Shown here piece by piece: positions 24,795 to 32,110 of a stretch of 63,002 nt of DNA; position 1 is the stretch's first letter, and each line of letters begins with the position of its first letter. Location: assembly GCA_964605235.1 (NCBI GenBank), contig CAZSBB010000037.1:1-63002 (forward strand), given 5' to 3'. The notes beneath the pieces were generated by a model. It was not told the DNA's origin, did no database searches, and worked only from the letters and a program-made list of their open reading frames with translations. The translations under genes and the position numbers were made by a program. Origin of the DNA: CAZSBB01 sp964605235 (lineage in GTDB: Bacteria; Planctomycetota; Phycisphaerae; Phycisphaerales; Phycisphaeraceae).

Positions 24795-25874
24795 TCAACG
24801 TCCCTCCGCGGCAATCTCCCGGCCTACCGCGATGAAATGCCGCACCTTGGGCGCCAAGTGGAACTTCACCGTGTCCTGGGCGACATGGCATTCCAGCGCT
24901 GACGCCCCGGCACGGGCGGCATCCTGCAGATAGCGCTCGATCTCCGGCAAGGTGAAATCACGCGTCTGCATCGGGTTGAGCAACCAGCTGAACACCACCG
25001 CCGTTCGATCACGCAGGTCCGCCGGCGTGAGACGCGGCGAAACCGACGGGTCGAACCGCTCCAGCGCCAGCACCTCCAACTGCGGCAAGTGGTCAACCGT
25101 CAGATCCTCGATGTGCGCCCCGCGCGGCCCGGCGCTCTGCAATGCGAAATACCGCTCCAGCACCGGCGTCACCAGAGTCGGCCAGAGCCGGGGCGGAACC
25201 ATCGCCGCCAGGTCGTCCGTCAGAAACACGCTGCCCACGGCCCCGGTTTCCCCCTGCACCGCACGCAGAAACTGCCGATAGCTGACAATGCTGTCCACCA
25301 CCCCGTGCAGGTACTGCATGAACAGCGGCGGGTCGTCGTACATGTCGGTGAAAAAGTCGTGGCCGCGCAGCGCCCAGGCGGTGGTGAACGGTCCCTGCGA
25401 CCGGAAGAAGTCGAACGCCGGCGGCTGCTCGGGAAACAACTCACCCAGCCGCCGCCACAGCGCCAGCATCCGCGGCATGAGCCCAGCCGATGACCAATCC
25501 ACCGGCCGGCGGATCTCCCGCGCGGCCTGGGCGAGGCTGTCATAAATCGGCTGATGCGCTACCTCACTGCCCGGCGGAAACGTCAGCGGCGCGCCCAGAC
25601 AATTGATATGCCCATAGCTGATCGTCAGCGGACGCGGCCCGGCGTACTTCACCTGCGGGCCAAAACATTCGCGGGCTGCGGGATACCCCTGCCGATAGGC
25701 CGCCTGGATCGCCTCAACCTCCAGAAACATGCGGTCCTGAGCGATGCCCGCCAGTTCCGAGTAGGTCGACACGTCCGCTGACACCGACCAGCGGAACGGC
25801 ACGTCAGCCCGGCGCGTTCGCGGCGGCTGGGTGACTAACGCAGCATGGTTGCTGGGCACGGGCTGATCCTCCAT
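24795..25874 (-). CDS. URO-D-fold protein (uroporphyrinogen decarboxylase family)
   Basis: 359 aa with the C-terminal URO-D barrel pattern: DFFRSQGPFTTAWALRG, DMYDDPPLFMQYLHGVVDSIVSYRQFL, GSVFLTDDLAAMVPPRLWPTLVTPVLERYF. The protein lacks the LPVWLMRQAGR substrate loop of true HemE. It is better seen as one of the many URO-D-like proteins related to corrinoid methyltransferases than as a haem enzyme. It starts 51 nt after the JmjC-like gene ends on the same strand, probably in one operon controlled by the divergent AraC-type regulator. Substrate unknown. Confidence 0.8.
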   Translation of the reverse strand: MEDQPVPSNHAALVTQPPRTRRADVPFRWSVSADVSTYSELAGIAQDRMFLEVEAIQAAYRQGYPAARECFGPQVKYAGPRPLTISYGHINCLGAPLTFPPGSEVAHQPIYDSLAQAAREIRRPVDWSSAGLMPRMLALWRRLGELFPEQPPAFDFFRSQGPFTTAWALRGHDFFTDMYDDPPLFMQYLHGVVDSIVSYRQFLRAVQGETGAVGSVFLTDDLAAMVPPRLWPTLVTPVLERYFALQSAGPRGAHIEDLTVDHLPQLEVLALERFDPSVSPRLTPADLRDRTAVVFSWLLNPMQTRDFTLPEIERYLQDAARAGASALECHVAQDTVKFHLAPKVRHFIAVGREIAAEGR

Positions 25875-25925
25875 TGGGCGGGATGATCTGCCAGAAAAAT
25901 CCGTTGCGAGATCGCAGGCTGCAGC

Positions 25926-26726
25926 TCAATACACCCCCAACACACGCTGGGGCGCCCGCTCGGGATGCTCCCGGCGGTAGTCCTCCAGTTCCTGCTCAAA
26001 GGGACAGAGCTGGCCTTGATATCGCAAACCCCCGTGCGAGATGTTCACGCTCAGCGCCACCTCGTCGCCGGCTTCCACCCAGTGCGGCGTCAGCAGCATG
26101 TTCCACAGCACATCGCCCGGGCGCATGTCGAAGCAGAGGCTGTCGGCATCGGTCAGTGCCGCCGGCCTGGTGAACGCGCCTGGCCGATAGTTGAGTCGCA
26201 CATCCCGGGGCGCCCAGCGGTCGGGATCCCGCAGGCCGCAGAACCGCTTGGTCCCGTAAATCTGCCACGCCAGCACATGACTGAAATCCATGTGATAGTT
26301 GGTGGCGCAGCCCTTGCCGCTGATGAAGATGATCGGATAACAGCGGTCGAAGGTGAACCCCGCCGCGCGGAGCGCCGCCTGCCAGGGTTCGAGCACCTGT
26401 GCGGCAAAGCCGTGCAGGAATCTGCCGGGCGCATCGAAACGCGACAGCCGAAAGTGCGCCAGGGAGAACGATGACTCCAGCGCCTGTTCGATGGACAGCG
26501 CCCGGAACGCCGCGGAGCATTCCTCCAGCAGCAGACGGTCGCCGCGCGTCCCGGGGCCGATGCTCGCCATTTCGTCACGGCGCAGTTCCTCCACCACGCG
26601 GTCCAAAGGCGGCATGTGAAAGGCAAAGGGGACAACCTCGCCTTGCATGAGGAAATTGCGCATGCCGTCCCAGCGGGTTTGAAACTGTGCCCAGGACGTG
26701 ACGGGATTTTGCAGCGTGTTTTGCAT
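25926..26726 (-). CDS. JmjC/cupin-8-like Fe(II) oxygenase
   Basis: 266 aa from ATG 26726. A double-stranded beta-helix with a probable iron triad: H145 and D147 in TNYHMDFSHVLAWQIYGTKR, H215 in PGDVLWNMLLTPHWVEAG, plus SVNISHGG at the end of the sheet. This is the layout of 2-oxoglutarate-dependent cupin-8/JmjC-like hydroxylases. The open frame upstream to 26900 is excluded because TACCAT lies 6 nt before this ATG. First gene of a two-gene unit with the URO-D protein. The oxygenase call is inferred from motifs; the substrate is unknown. Confidence 0.75.
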   Translation of the reverse strand: MQNTLQNPVTSWAQFQTRWDGMRNFLMQGEVVPFAFHMPPLDRVVEELRRDEMASIGPGTRGDRLLLEECSAAFRALSIEQALESSFSLAHFRLSRFDAPGRFLHGFAAQVLEPWQAALRAAGFTFDRCYPIIFISGKGCATNYHMDFSHVLAWQIYGTKRFCGLRDPDRWAPRDVRLNYRPGAFTRPAALTDADSLCFDMRPGDVLWNMLLTPHWVEAGDEVALSVNISHGGLRYQGQLCPFEQELEDYRREHPERAPQRVLGVY

Positions 26727-26732
26727 GGTTCG

Positions 26733-26738
26733 ATGGTA
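26733..26738 (-). promoter_or_regulatory. Candidate leaderless -10 (TACCAT)
   Basis: GGCTACCAT, with TACCAT ending 6 nt before ATG 26726. It faces the AraC gene promoter 75 nt away; one regulator site could control both. Confidence 0.45.
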
Positions 26739-26812
26739 GCCAGCCCGGCGGCAATCGCCATGCCGATTTGGCGCAGTCCATTTGTATGTTTGGCGCATTG
26801 GCGGCTGGGCGA

Positions 26813-26818
26813 TATGCT
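26813..26818 (+). promoter_or_regulatory. Candidate leaderless -10 (TATGCT)
   Basis: GATATGCTGCCGG, 8 nt before ATG 26827; identical in sequence and spacing to the element before lnt. Confidence 0.5.
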
Positions 26819-26826
26819 GCCGGCGC

Positions 26827-27636
26827 ATGGCGTCGCACGCCTTGAACTTTGAGTTTCGTTCCCTGGTGCGCTCCGAGCATGAAGCGGAGGAATGCTTCAC
26901 CGGGTGGCGTCAGTTCAATGACGACCTGCACCTGGTGCATACGCTGGAGGGAGGCGGCATGCTGCGGGTGGGCGGCCGGCGCTATCCCGCGACACCGACG
27001 ACGGTGCTGGCGGTGCCGGCGCATACTTCCTGCGCCTGGGAGAAGCGTGCCGGCGTGCCGTGGCGCATGCTCAACTTCCATTGCCGACTGGGCGGCAACG
27101 CGGGTGGCGCCGTGCCACCCTATGCCCCCTTACCCATCCTGCTCCGTCCTCCCGGTTTGGCGGACATTCACACCCGTTTGCGGCAGGCGGCGCAATGGCA
27201 GGCCGCCCATGCGCCGGCGGCGGCGGTTCGCGCGGCGGCGGTGGTGCTGGCGGTGCTGGGGGAATATCTGCGGCTGTTTGGTCAACCGGTCCTCGTGCGC
27301 CGAACCGATGGGTTGATGGTGCGCCTGCGGGATGAGATCGACCGTCGCATCGCCGAGCCGTTTGCCGCGCCGGCGCTGGCGGCCTCCGTCGGCTTGAGCG
27401 TCAGCCAGGTCAACCGCCGCTTCCGCGCCGCGTTCGGCAGCGCGCCCAAGGCCTACCGCCAGGCCCGTCGCCTCGCCGCCGCCGAAGCCATGCTGCGCGA
27501 CCGCGCGGACCATCTGGATCAACTCGCGGCGGAACTGGGTTTCATCGACGTGTTCCACTTTTCCCGCTGGTTCAAAGCCCGCATCGGCGTCGCACCGGGA
27601 ACCTACCGCCGGCAGGTGCGCCGGCTGGGGGCGTGA
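26827..27636 (+). CDS. AraC-family transcriptional regulator
   Basis: 269 aa. N-terminal cupin-like sensor (about 15-90: LHLVHTLEGGGMLRVGGRRY, VLAVPAHTSCAWEK) and a C-terminal double helix-turn-helix (about 160-265: FAAPALAASVGLSVSQVNRRF, LDQLAAELGFIDVFHFSRWF, GVAPGTYRRQ). It is divergent from the JmjC-like/URO-D pair with 100 nt between start codons, so it most likely controls that operon and itself. The effector, perhaps a sugar or aromatic ligand, is unknown. The start is set by the TATGCT element; the frame upstream to 26782 would overlap it. Confidence 0.92.
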   Translation: MASHALNFEFRSLVRSEHEAEECFTGWRQFNDDLHLVHTLEGGGMLRVGGRRYPATPTTVLAVPAHTSCAWEKRAGVPWRMLNFHCRLGGNAGGAVPPYAPLPILLRPPGLADIHTRLRQAAQWQAAHAPAAAVRAAAVVLAVLGEYLRLFGQPVLVRRTDGLMVRLRDEIDRRIAEPFAAPALAASVGLSVSQVNRRFRAAFGSAPKAYRQARRLAAAEAMLRDRADHLDQLAAELGFIDVFHFSRWFKARIGVAPGTYRRQVRRLGA

Positions 27637-27664
27637 CGGCCCAGCGGCGGCGCGTTGAATTAGA

Positions 27665-27683
27665 TTTAGACATTTTGTCTAAA
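27665..27683. promoter_or_regulatory. Palindromic operator of higBA
   Basis: TTTAGACA-TTT-TGTCTAAA, perfect 8-bp arms, ending 6 nt before the -35 element. Placement and symmetry fit HigA autorepression. Confidence 0.65.
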
Positions 27684-27689
27684 CAGGCA

Positions 27690-27718
27690 TTGACCCGGCG
27701 CCGATCTGCACACATAAT
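27690..27718 (+). promoter_or_regulatory. higBA promoter TTGACC-17-CATAAT
   Basis: TTGACC at 27690-27695 and CATAAT at 27713-27718, spacer exactly 17. The -10 ends 6 nt before GTG 27725, so the mRNA would be leaderless or nearly so. Confidence 0.65.
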
Positions 27719-27724
27719 CTGGTG

Positions 27725-28027
27725 GTGCGGGTCATCAGCCTCAAGCCACTGCGGGAGTTCTGGTTGCGTTACCCCGACGCCCAGCAGCCGCTGCGGCTCT
27801 GGTACAAGCTGGCCACCACCGCCGCTTGGCGCAGCCTGCAGGACGTGCGGCAGACGTTTCCACATGCCGATGGCGTGCGTGATCGAGCCGGTGGCGTGTT
27901 GACGGTATTCAACATCGGTGGCAACAAGTACCGCCTCGTGGCGCGGATTCGATATGACTACCAACTCATCAATGTGCGCGTCGTGCTGACCCATCAGGAA
28001 TATGACCAAGCGCAGTGGAGAACCTGA
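27725..28027 (+). CDS. higB: HigB-type mRNA interferase toxin
   Basis: 100 aa of the HigB_toxin family, a RelE-fold ribonuclease that cleaves mRNA, usually on the ribosome. The start MRVISLKPLREFWLRYPDAQQPLRLWY is the typical family opening, which selects GTG 27725 over GTG 27722. GNKYRLVARIRYDYQLINVRVVLTHQEYD is the conserved C-terminal core. The toxin gene comes first and the antitoxin follows, as is normal for higBA. The antitoxin ATG lies 2 nt past the toxin stop. Confidence 0.93.
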   Translation: MRVISLKPLREFWLRYPDAQQPLRLWYKLATTAAWRSLQDVRQTFPHADGVRDRAGGVLTVFNIGGNKYRLVARIRYDYQLINVRVVLTHQEYDQAQWRT

Positions 28028-28029
28028 TC

Positions 28030-28461
28030 ATGCCAACCACCAAACCAGCAGCCAATCGTCGCCTGCCGCGCAGCTTCGCGGGCCTCGTGGCCCTGCTGCC
28101 GCCGCAAGCCATTCTGGATGAGGTGCAGTACGACAACACGGTGGAGCTGATCGATCGGCTGATGGCGGCTGGACGGCTGACCAAAGGCCAGGCCCTTTAC
28201 CTGGAGACCCTGGTGCAACTGGTGCAGGCTTACGAAACTCGTGCCCACGCCATCGACACCAGCAACCTGACCGGCCTGGATGCGCTGCGCCACCTGCTGT
28301 CGGAAAATCAGTTTAACGCCTCCGACCTGGCTCGGTTGCTGGGCGTGCATCCGAGCATGGGGTCAAAGATTCTCAAGGGCGAACGGGCGCTGACGGTCGA
28401 TCATTTGCGCACGCTGGCGGTGCGGTTTGGTGTGCGGGTTGAACTTTTTTTGAATAGTTGA
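28030..28461 (+). CDS. higA: HigA-type antitoxin, HTH protein
   Basis: 143 aa. ATG 28030 has GGAG about 9 nt upstream; the open frame also reaches GTG 28015. An acidic helical N-terminal part (about 15-80) binds toxin. A Cro/CI-type HTH occupies about 93-140 (LLSENQFNASDLARLLGVHPS, SKILKGERALTVDHLRTLAVRFGV). It neutralises HigB and probably represses the promoter through the palindrome at 27665-27683. No mobile element is adjacent. Confidence 0.92.
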   Translation: MPTTKPAANRRLPRSFAGLVALLPPQAILDEVQYDNTVELIDRLMAAGRLTKGQALYLETLVQLVQAYETRAHAIDTSNLTGLDALRHLLSENQFNASDLARLLGVHPSMGSKILKGERALTVDHLRTLAVRFGVRVELFLNS

Positions 28462-28522
28462 GTTCACCTGCCACCACATGAATTGGCCGGTATTTCACGT
28501 ATTTTCCAGCATGATCCAGACG

Positions 28523-28543
28523 TGTCCGGGCCAGCCCGGACCT
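28523..28543. repeat. Short palindrome, TCCGGGC family
   Basis: TCCGGGC-CA-GCCCGGA with trailing CCTGC, between the convergent higA and ArsM-like genes. One of about ten copies in the window. Confidence 0.7.
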
Positions 28544-28554
28544 GCCTTCACGCG

Positions 28555-29790
28555 TCAGCAGCACTTCCCACCCGCGCCGCAGCAGTCGCCGCCGCCGCTG
28601 CCGGGCATGCACTGTTTGCCGCCTTTGGACACCTTCGGATCGCGCCAGGTGACGCCAGCGCAGGACATGTCCGCAGCTTCGTCCAGTGACGGCAGTTCCG
28701 CCGGCTCGATGCCGATGAGTTGGCCGGCGTAGGGGCCAGCGGGGTCGAGGTACAGGTTGTAGGTTTTCTCGCACACCGCGGAACGTTCGCCGCGCTGGAG
28801 GGTGTGGCCGTCGTCGTCGGTGACGCTGCGCCACGGGCCGCGGTAGACCACCGCCTGCAGGCGATCCAGGCACGGGCCCTGCTTGCCCTTGTACGCGCGG
28901 ACGGTCAGGGAGCGGAACTCGATGCCGTCGATCACCTGCCACGGCTCGGCGGAGCGGGCGAGGATTTCGATGCCGTGGAAGCCGGCGTCCTCGAAACGTT
29001 TGAGAAATTCGTCCTCCACAAACGCCCCGGCTATGCAGCCGCTCCACAGCTCCGGGTCATTGAGGATGCGCTGCGTGGGCGGCTCATCGCAGACGATATC
29101 ACTGATGACCGCCCGGCCGCCGCGTTTGAGCACCCGGAAAATCTCGGCGAATAGCTGCTCTTTCTGCCCGGTCTGCACCAGGTTGAGCACGCAGTTGGAG
29201 ACCACCACATCCACGCTGTCGTCGGCGACGAGCTTTTGCGTCGCCCGCAACTGCTGACAGTGGGCGTCAAAAGCGGCGACGTCTTCCACTTTGGTCAGCG
29301 GGTGTTGGTCGAGCCATTGCTGCGCAGCCGCGAGGTCCAGCGCCAGGTCCTGAATGCGTCCCTTGGCGAAGCGCACGTTGTCATAGCCCAGCGACTGGAT
29401 GATCATGGGCTGATGCTTGCGCGCCAGTTCCAGCATGGCGTCATTGAAATCCACGCCGATGACACGACCTGCCGCGCCGACTTTCTGGGCGAGGATGTAG
29501 CAGATTTTCCCCGCGCCCGAGCCAAGGTCGAGCACGGTTTCCCCGTGCTGAACGTAGGCGGAGGGGTCGCCGCACCCATAGTCTTTTTCCAGGATTTCCT
29601 GCGGGATGATGCGCAGGTACTGCGGGTCATAGCTGGTCGGACAGCACAAGCTCGGTTGCACCTGCTGGGCGCCGGCGGCATAGCGCTGGCGCACGGTGGT
29701 TTCCACGTCGTAGCCGGTGCTGGCGCAAGCGCCCGGGGCACAACAACAGGACTCGGCGGTGGTCGGCTCATTGGCGGTGGACTGGTTCAT
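28555..29790 (-). CDS. ArsM-like SAM-dependent methyltransferase with Cys-rich ends
   Basis: 411 aa; ATG 29790 is 6 nt from GGAG. The SAM-binding motif is VLDLGSGAGK at 87-95, followed by GRVIGVDFNDAMLELAR. Cysteines typical of arsenite methyltransferases are in place: C49-C50 in SLCCPTSYDP, C73 in DYGCGDPS, C200 in VVVSNCVLNLV, C252 in LWSGCIAGAF. Unusual cysteine clusters lie at both ends (ESCCCAPGAC near 14-22, GGGDCCGAGGKCC at the C-terminus) and may bind metal. Methylation of trivalent arsenic is the best guess. No arsR, arsB or arsC is adjacent. Two matched palindromes lie 115-200 nt upstream. Confidence 0.82.
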   Translation of the reverse strand: MNQSTANEPTTAESCCCAPGACASTGYDVETTVRQRYAAGAQQVQPSLCCPTSYDPQYLRIIPQEILEKDYGCGDPSAYVQHGETVLDLGSGAGKICYILAQKVGAAGRVIGVDFNDAMLELARKHQPMIIQSLGYDNVRFAKGRIQDLALDLAAAQQWLDQHPLTKVEDVAAFDAHCQQLRATQKLVADDSVDVVVSNCVLNLVQTGQKEQLFAEIFRVLKRGGRAVISDIVCDEPPTQRILNDPELWSGCIAGAFVEDEFLKRFEDAGFHGIEILARSAEPWQVIDGIEFRSLTVRAYKGKQGPCLDRLQAVVYRGPWRSVTDDDGHTLQRGERSAVCEKTYNLYLDPAGPYAGQLIGIEPAELPSLDEAADMSCAGVTWRDPKVSKGGKQCMPGSGGGDCCGAGGKCC

Positions 29791-29904
29791 CATGGGCTCC
29801 AGAGCAGGGAATATGGACATGGTACGCGCGGAGCAGCCCGCGCGCAACCGGTGCCAGAGCGAACTGACATCCGGCGTGATTCATTCCCAGGCAGCGCGAA
29901 ACGG

Positions 29905-29920
29905 CATGTCATGTGACATG
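29905..29920. promoter_or_regulatory. Palindrome CATGTCA-TG-TGACATG
   Basis: Perfect 7-bp arms about 115 nt upstream of the ArsM-like start. The same arms recur at 29976-29990, and single TGACAT half-sites occur at 29865 and 29926. Likely regulator binding site. Confidence 0.5.
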
Positions 29921-29975
29921 GGACGTGACATCAGCAAGCGCTGTGGGGACAGGTGGTTGCGCGGAATCGCAGGGG

Positions 29976-29990
29976 CATGTCAGTGACATG
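29976..29990. promoter_or_regulatory. Palindrome CATGTCA-G-TGACATG
   Basis: Second copy, centre-to-centre about 70 nt from the first, identical arms with a 1-nt centre. It lies between the PilZ gene's stop and the ArsM-like gene. Confidence 0.5.
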
Positions 29991-30070
29991 ACAGAACAGG
30001 AATGCGGAGGCGCAAGCGTGGCCCGGGGTTGGGGATGGTGCGCGGGAGATCGATTGGGACGACAGCGTGT

Positions 30071-30694
30071 TCAGGCGGATTCCTGGATGACGCCGTCGTC
30101 GCCGAGCACTTCTTCGACGATGCGGCGGAGGCCCGAGCCCAGTTCGTGTTCACCCGCCCGGCCGGGGATGCAGCGCATGCCGTAGCGGTAGCGCCCGTTG
30201 GGCAGTTCCTGCACGCTCTGGACGATCGCCGGGCCGGAGAAAAACAGGTCGCGGTGACGAATGGTGCCGATGACCACGTGGCCGAGCTTGTAATGCTGGC
30301 GGGCTTCGACGGCATAGCCGCTCTGGCTGACGTCCAGCAGCGAGCAGTGATCTTCAGGGCCGAACGCGGCGGTGCGTTTGGCGTACATCATGGGAATGCG
30401 CTGATGATGGCGGCATTCCGCGGAGATCGCATCGTTGTCGAGGTCCAGCAGAATCGTGGGCAGCGTATCGGGATCGTCGAGCATGGACACCACGCTCACC
30501 ATCTGCTTCATGAACTCGAAGGCATATTCAAAATAAACCCAGCACTCGCCGGCCTGGGGACGTTCGGTGGGCGGACGCAGGAAGCGCGCGGTGACCCGCC
30601 GGCCTTCCAGCGCGGTGACCTGGGCGGGCTGCAGGTTGCGATGGTGGTCATCGGGACGAAATTGCAGGTAGAGTGCGGAACCGACGAAAAGCAT
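30071..30694 (-). CDS. PilZ-domain protein
   Basis: 207 aa from ATG 30694 (GGGAG about 10 nt upstream). The N-terminal half is a beta-rich YcgR-like region (FVGSALYLQFRPDDHH...GECWVYFEYAFEFMKQMVSVVSML). The C-terminal half is PilZ: CRHHQRIPMMYAKR supplies the basic stretch, LLDVSQSGYAVEAR the D/NxSxxG motif, and YGMRCIPG closes the barrel. The RxxxR is imperfect (RHHQR), so c-di-GMP binding is likely but not certain. Same strand as the ArsM-like gene, 280 nt apart. Confidence 0.78.
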   Translation of the reverse strand: MLFVGSALYLQFRPDDHHRNLQPAQVTALEGRRVTARFLRPPTERPQAGECWVYFEYAFEFMKQMVSVVSMLDDPDTLPTILLDLDNDAISAECRHHQRIPMMYAKRTAAFGPEDHCSLLDVSQSGYAVEARQHYKLGHVVIGTIRHRDLFFSGPAIVQSVQELPNGRYRYGMRCIPGRAGEHELGSGLRRIVEEVLGDDGVIQESA

Positions 30695-30843
30695 GAGTAT
30701 GATCTCCCACCGCAGGCCCGGCGCGAAGGCTGCGCCAGGCACTCCTGACATCGGTTCGATCCCGAGGCAGCTATAACGAACCTGGCCCCAATCCCGCGTT
30801 TTCTGCTACGCTCGCCGGGATAACCTCCAAGCAGACCCGCGCC

Positions 30844-32106
30844 ATGACCGCTCCCGACACCCCGCTGACCACCCCGGCCGACTTGTCCCCGTCGCGCGCG
30901 TTATCGGGGCCGCGCCGCACCTTCCTCGCCCTGGTGGCGATCCACGCCCTGAGCGACTGCTACGGCGGGATGTGGCCCATCTTCAAAAAGCTGGCGCAGC
31001 TCGATTTGTCCTACGCGGGTCTGATCGCCACGCTGGGCACGCTGATGATGATGACCCAGCCGGTGTTCGGGCAATGGGCGGATCACGGTCGGCGCAGGAC
31101 TTTCGTGTTGTGGGGCGGCTTGTTGTCCATGGCGACCATGCTGCTGGGGCCGTTGGCGCTGGCGCGGCCGAGCATCGGCGACCTGCCCGCCTACGCCCTG
31201 ATGCTGCTGACCATGGTGGTGGCGCGGATCGGCGCCGCGATGTTCCACCCGGCGGGGGCGTCCATCGCGGGCAACAGTCGCGCGGGGCGTCGCTCCACGC
31301 TGGTGGCGCTGTTCATCGCCGGCGGGATGCTGGGCTTCAGCGCCAGTCACCTGCTGTTCGCCTGGGCGTATGAACATCTGGCGGGACACACGCAATGGCT
31401 GATGCTCCCGGGCCTGCTGATCATCGCCGCCGGCTGGCGCTGGTGCCGCCCCGCCGAGGCAACCGACCAGCGCCCGAAGGTGAAACTCAGCGATCTGCTG
31501 CACAGCGTGAGCATCCTGCGCACACGGATGTGGACCCTGTTTGCCATTCTCGCGTTGCTGTCGGGGCAGGCGCTGGCGCTGCAGTTTCTGCTGCCGGAGC
31601 TGATGGAACTGCGCGGGCAATCGCAGCTGATGATCAACGGCGGCGGGTTCGGGCTGACGGTGCTCGGCTCGGTGCTGCTGATGATTCCCGCGGGACAACT
31701 GGCGGATCGCTGGGGCCAACGGCGAACGCTGGCGCTGTGTCTGCTGCTGAATGTGGTGTTCTACATCGTGTTGCTCAAGTGGCGCGACATGAGTCCCGCC
31801 ATGACCGCCCTGCTGCTGCTGTTGTCGGGCGGCTGTCTGGGCACCGCCAACCCGCTGGGCATCGCGCTGGGCCAGCATCTGGCGCCCCGCCGGGCAAGTT
31901 CGGTCAGCGGCGTGCTGATGGGGCTGGCGTGGAGCATCGGCGGCTTGGCGCCGTCGGTGGTGGCGTATCTCGCTGAGAAGCCGAGCCTGGGCGTGGAAGG
32001 CGCGCTGCTGGTGATGAGCGGCTGCGCGGTACTGGCGCTGCTGCTCATGCTGCTGGTGCCGGGGCATTTGCCCGATGAACCGACGGACGCCGTAACCGGA
32101 GCGTAG
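30844..32106 (+). CDS. MFS transporter, fosmidomycin-resistance (Fsr)-like
   Basis: 420 aa, 12 predicted TM segments. The first helix AIHALSDCYGGMWPIFKKL and the following LIATLGTLMMMTQPVFGQWADHGRRR match the Fsr branch of the major facilitator superfamily, whose members export small hydrophilic or drug-like molecules. Loop 2-3 (GQWADHGRRR) and loop 8-9 (GQLADRWGQRR) carry the MFS signature twice. The methyltransferase gene starts 4 nt after its stop, so the two are co-transcribed. CTACGCT at about 30806 may be its -10. Substrate unknown. Confidence 0.87.
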   Translation: MTAPDTPLTTPADLSPSRALSGPRRTFLALVAIHALSDCYGGMWPIFKKLAQLDLSYAGLIATLGTLMMMTQPVFGQWADHGRRRTFVLWGGLLSMATMLLGPLALARPSIGDLPAYALMLLTMVVARIGAAMFHPAGASIAGNSRAGRRSTLVALFIAGGMLGFSASHLLFAWAYEHLAGHTQWLMLPGLLIIAAGWRWCRPAEATDQRPKVKLSDLLHSVSILRTRMWTLFAILALLSGQALALQFLLPELMELRGQSQLMINGGGFGLTVLGSVLLMIPAGQLADRWGQRRTLALCLLLNVVFYIVLLKWRDMSPAMTALLLLLSGGCLGTANPLGIALGQHLAPRRASSVSGVLMGLAWSIGGLAPSVVAYLAEKPSLGVEGALLVMSGCAVLALLLMLLVPGHLPDEPTDAVTGA

Positions 32107-32110
32107 GGTT

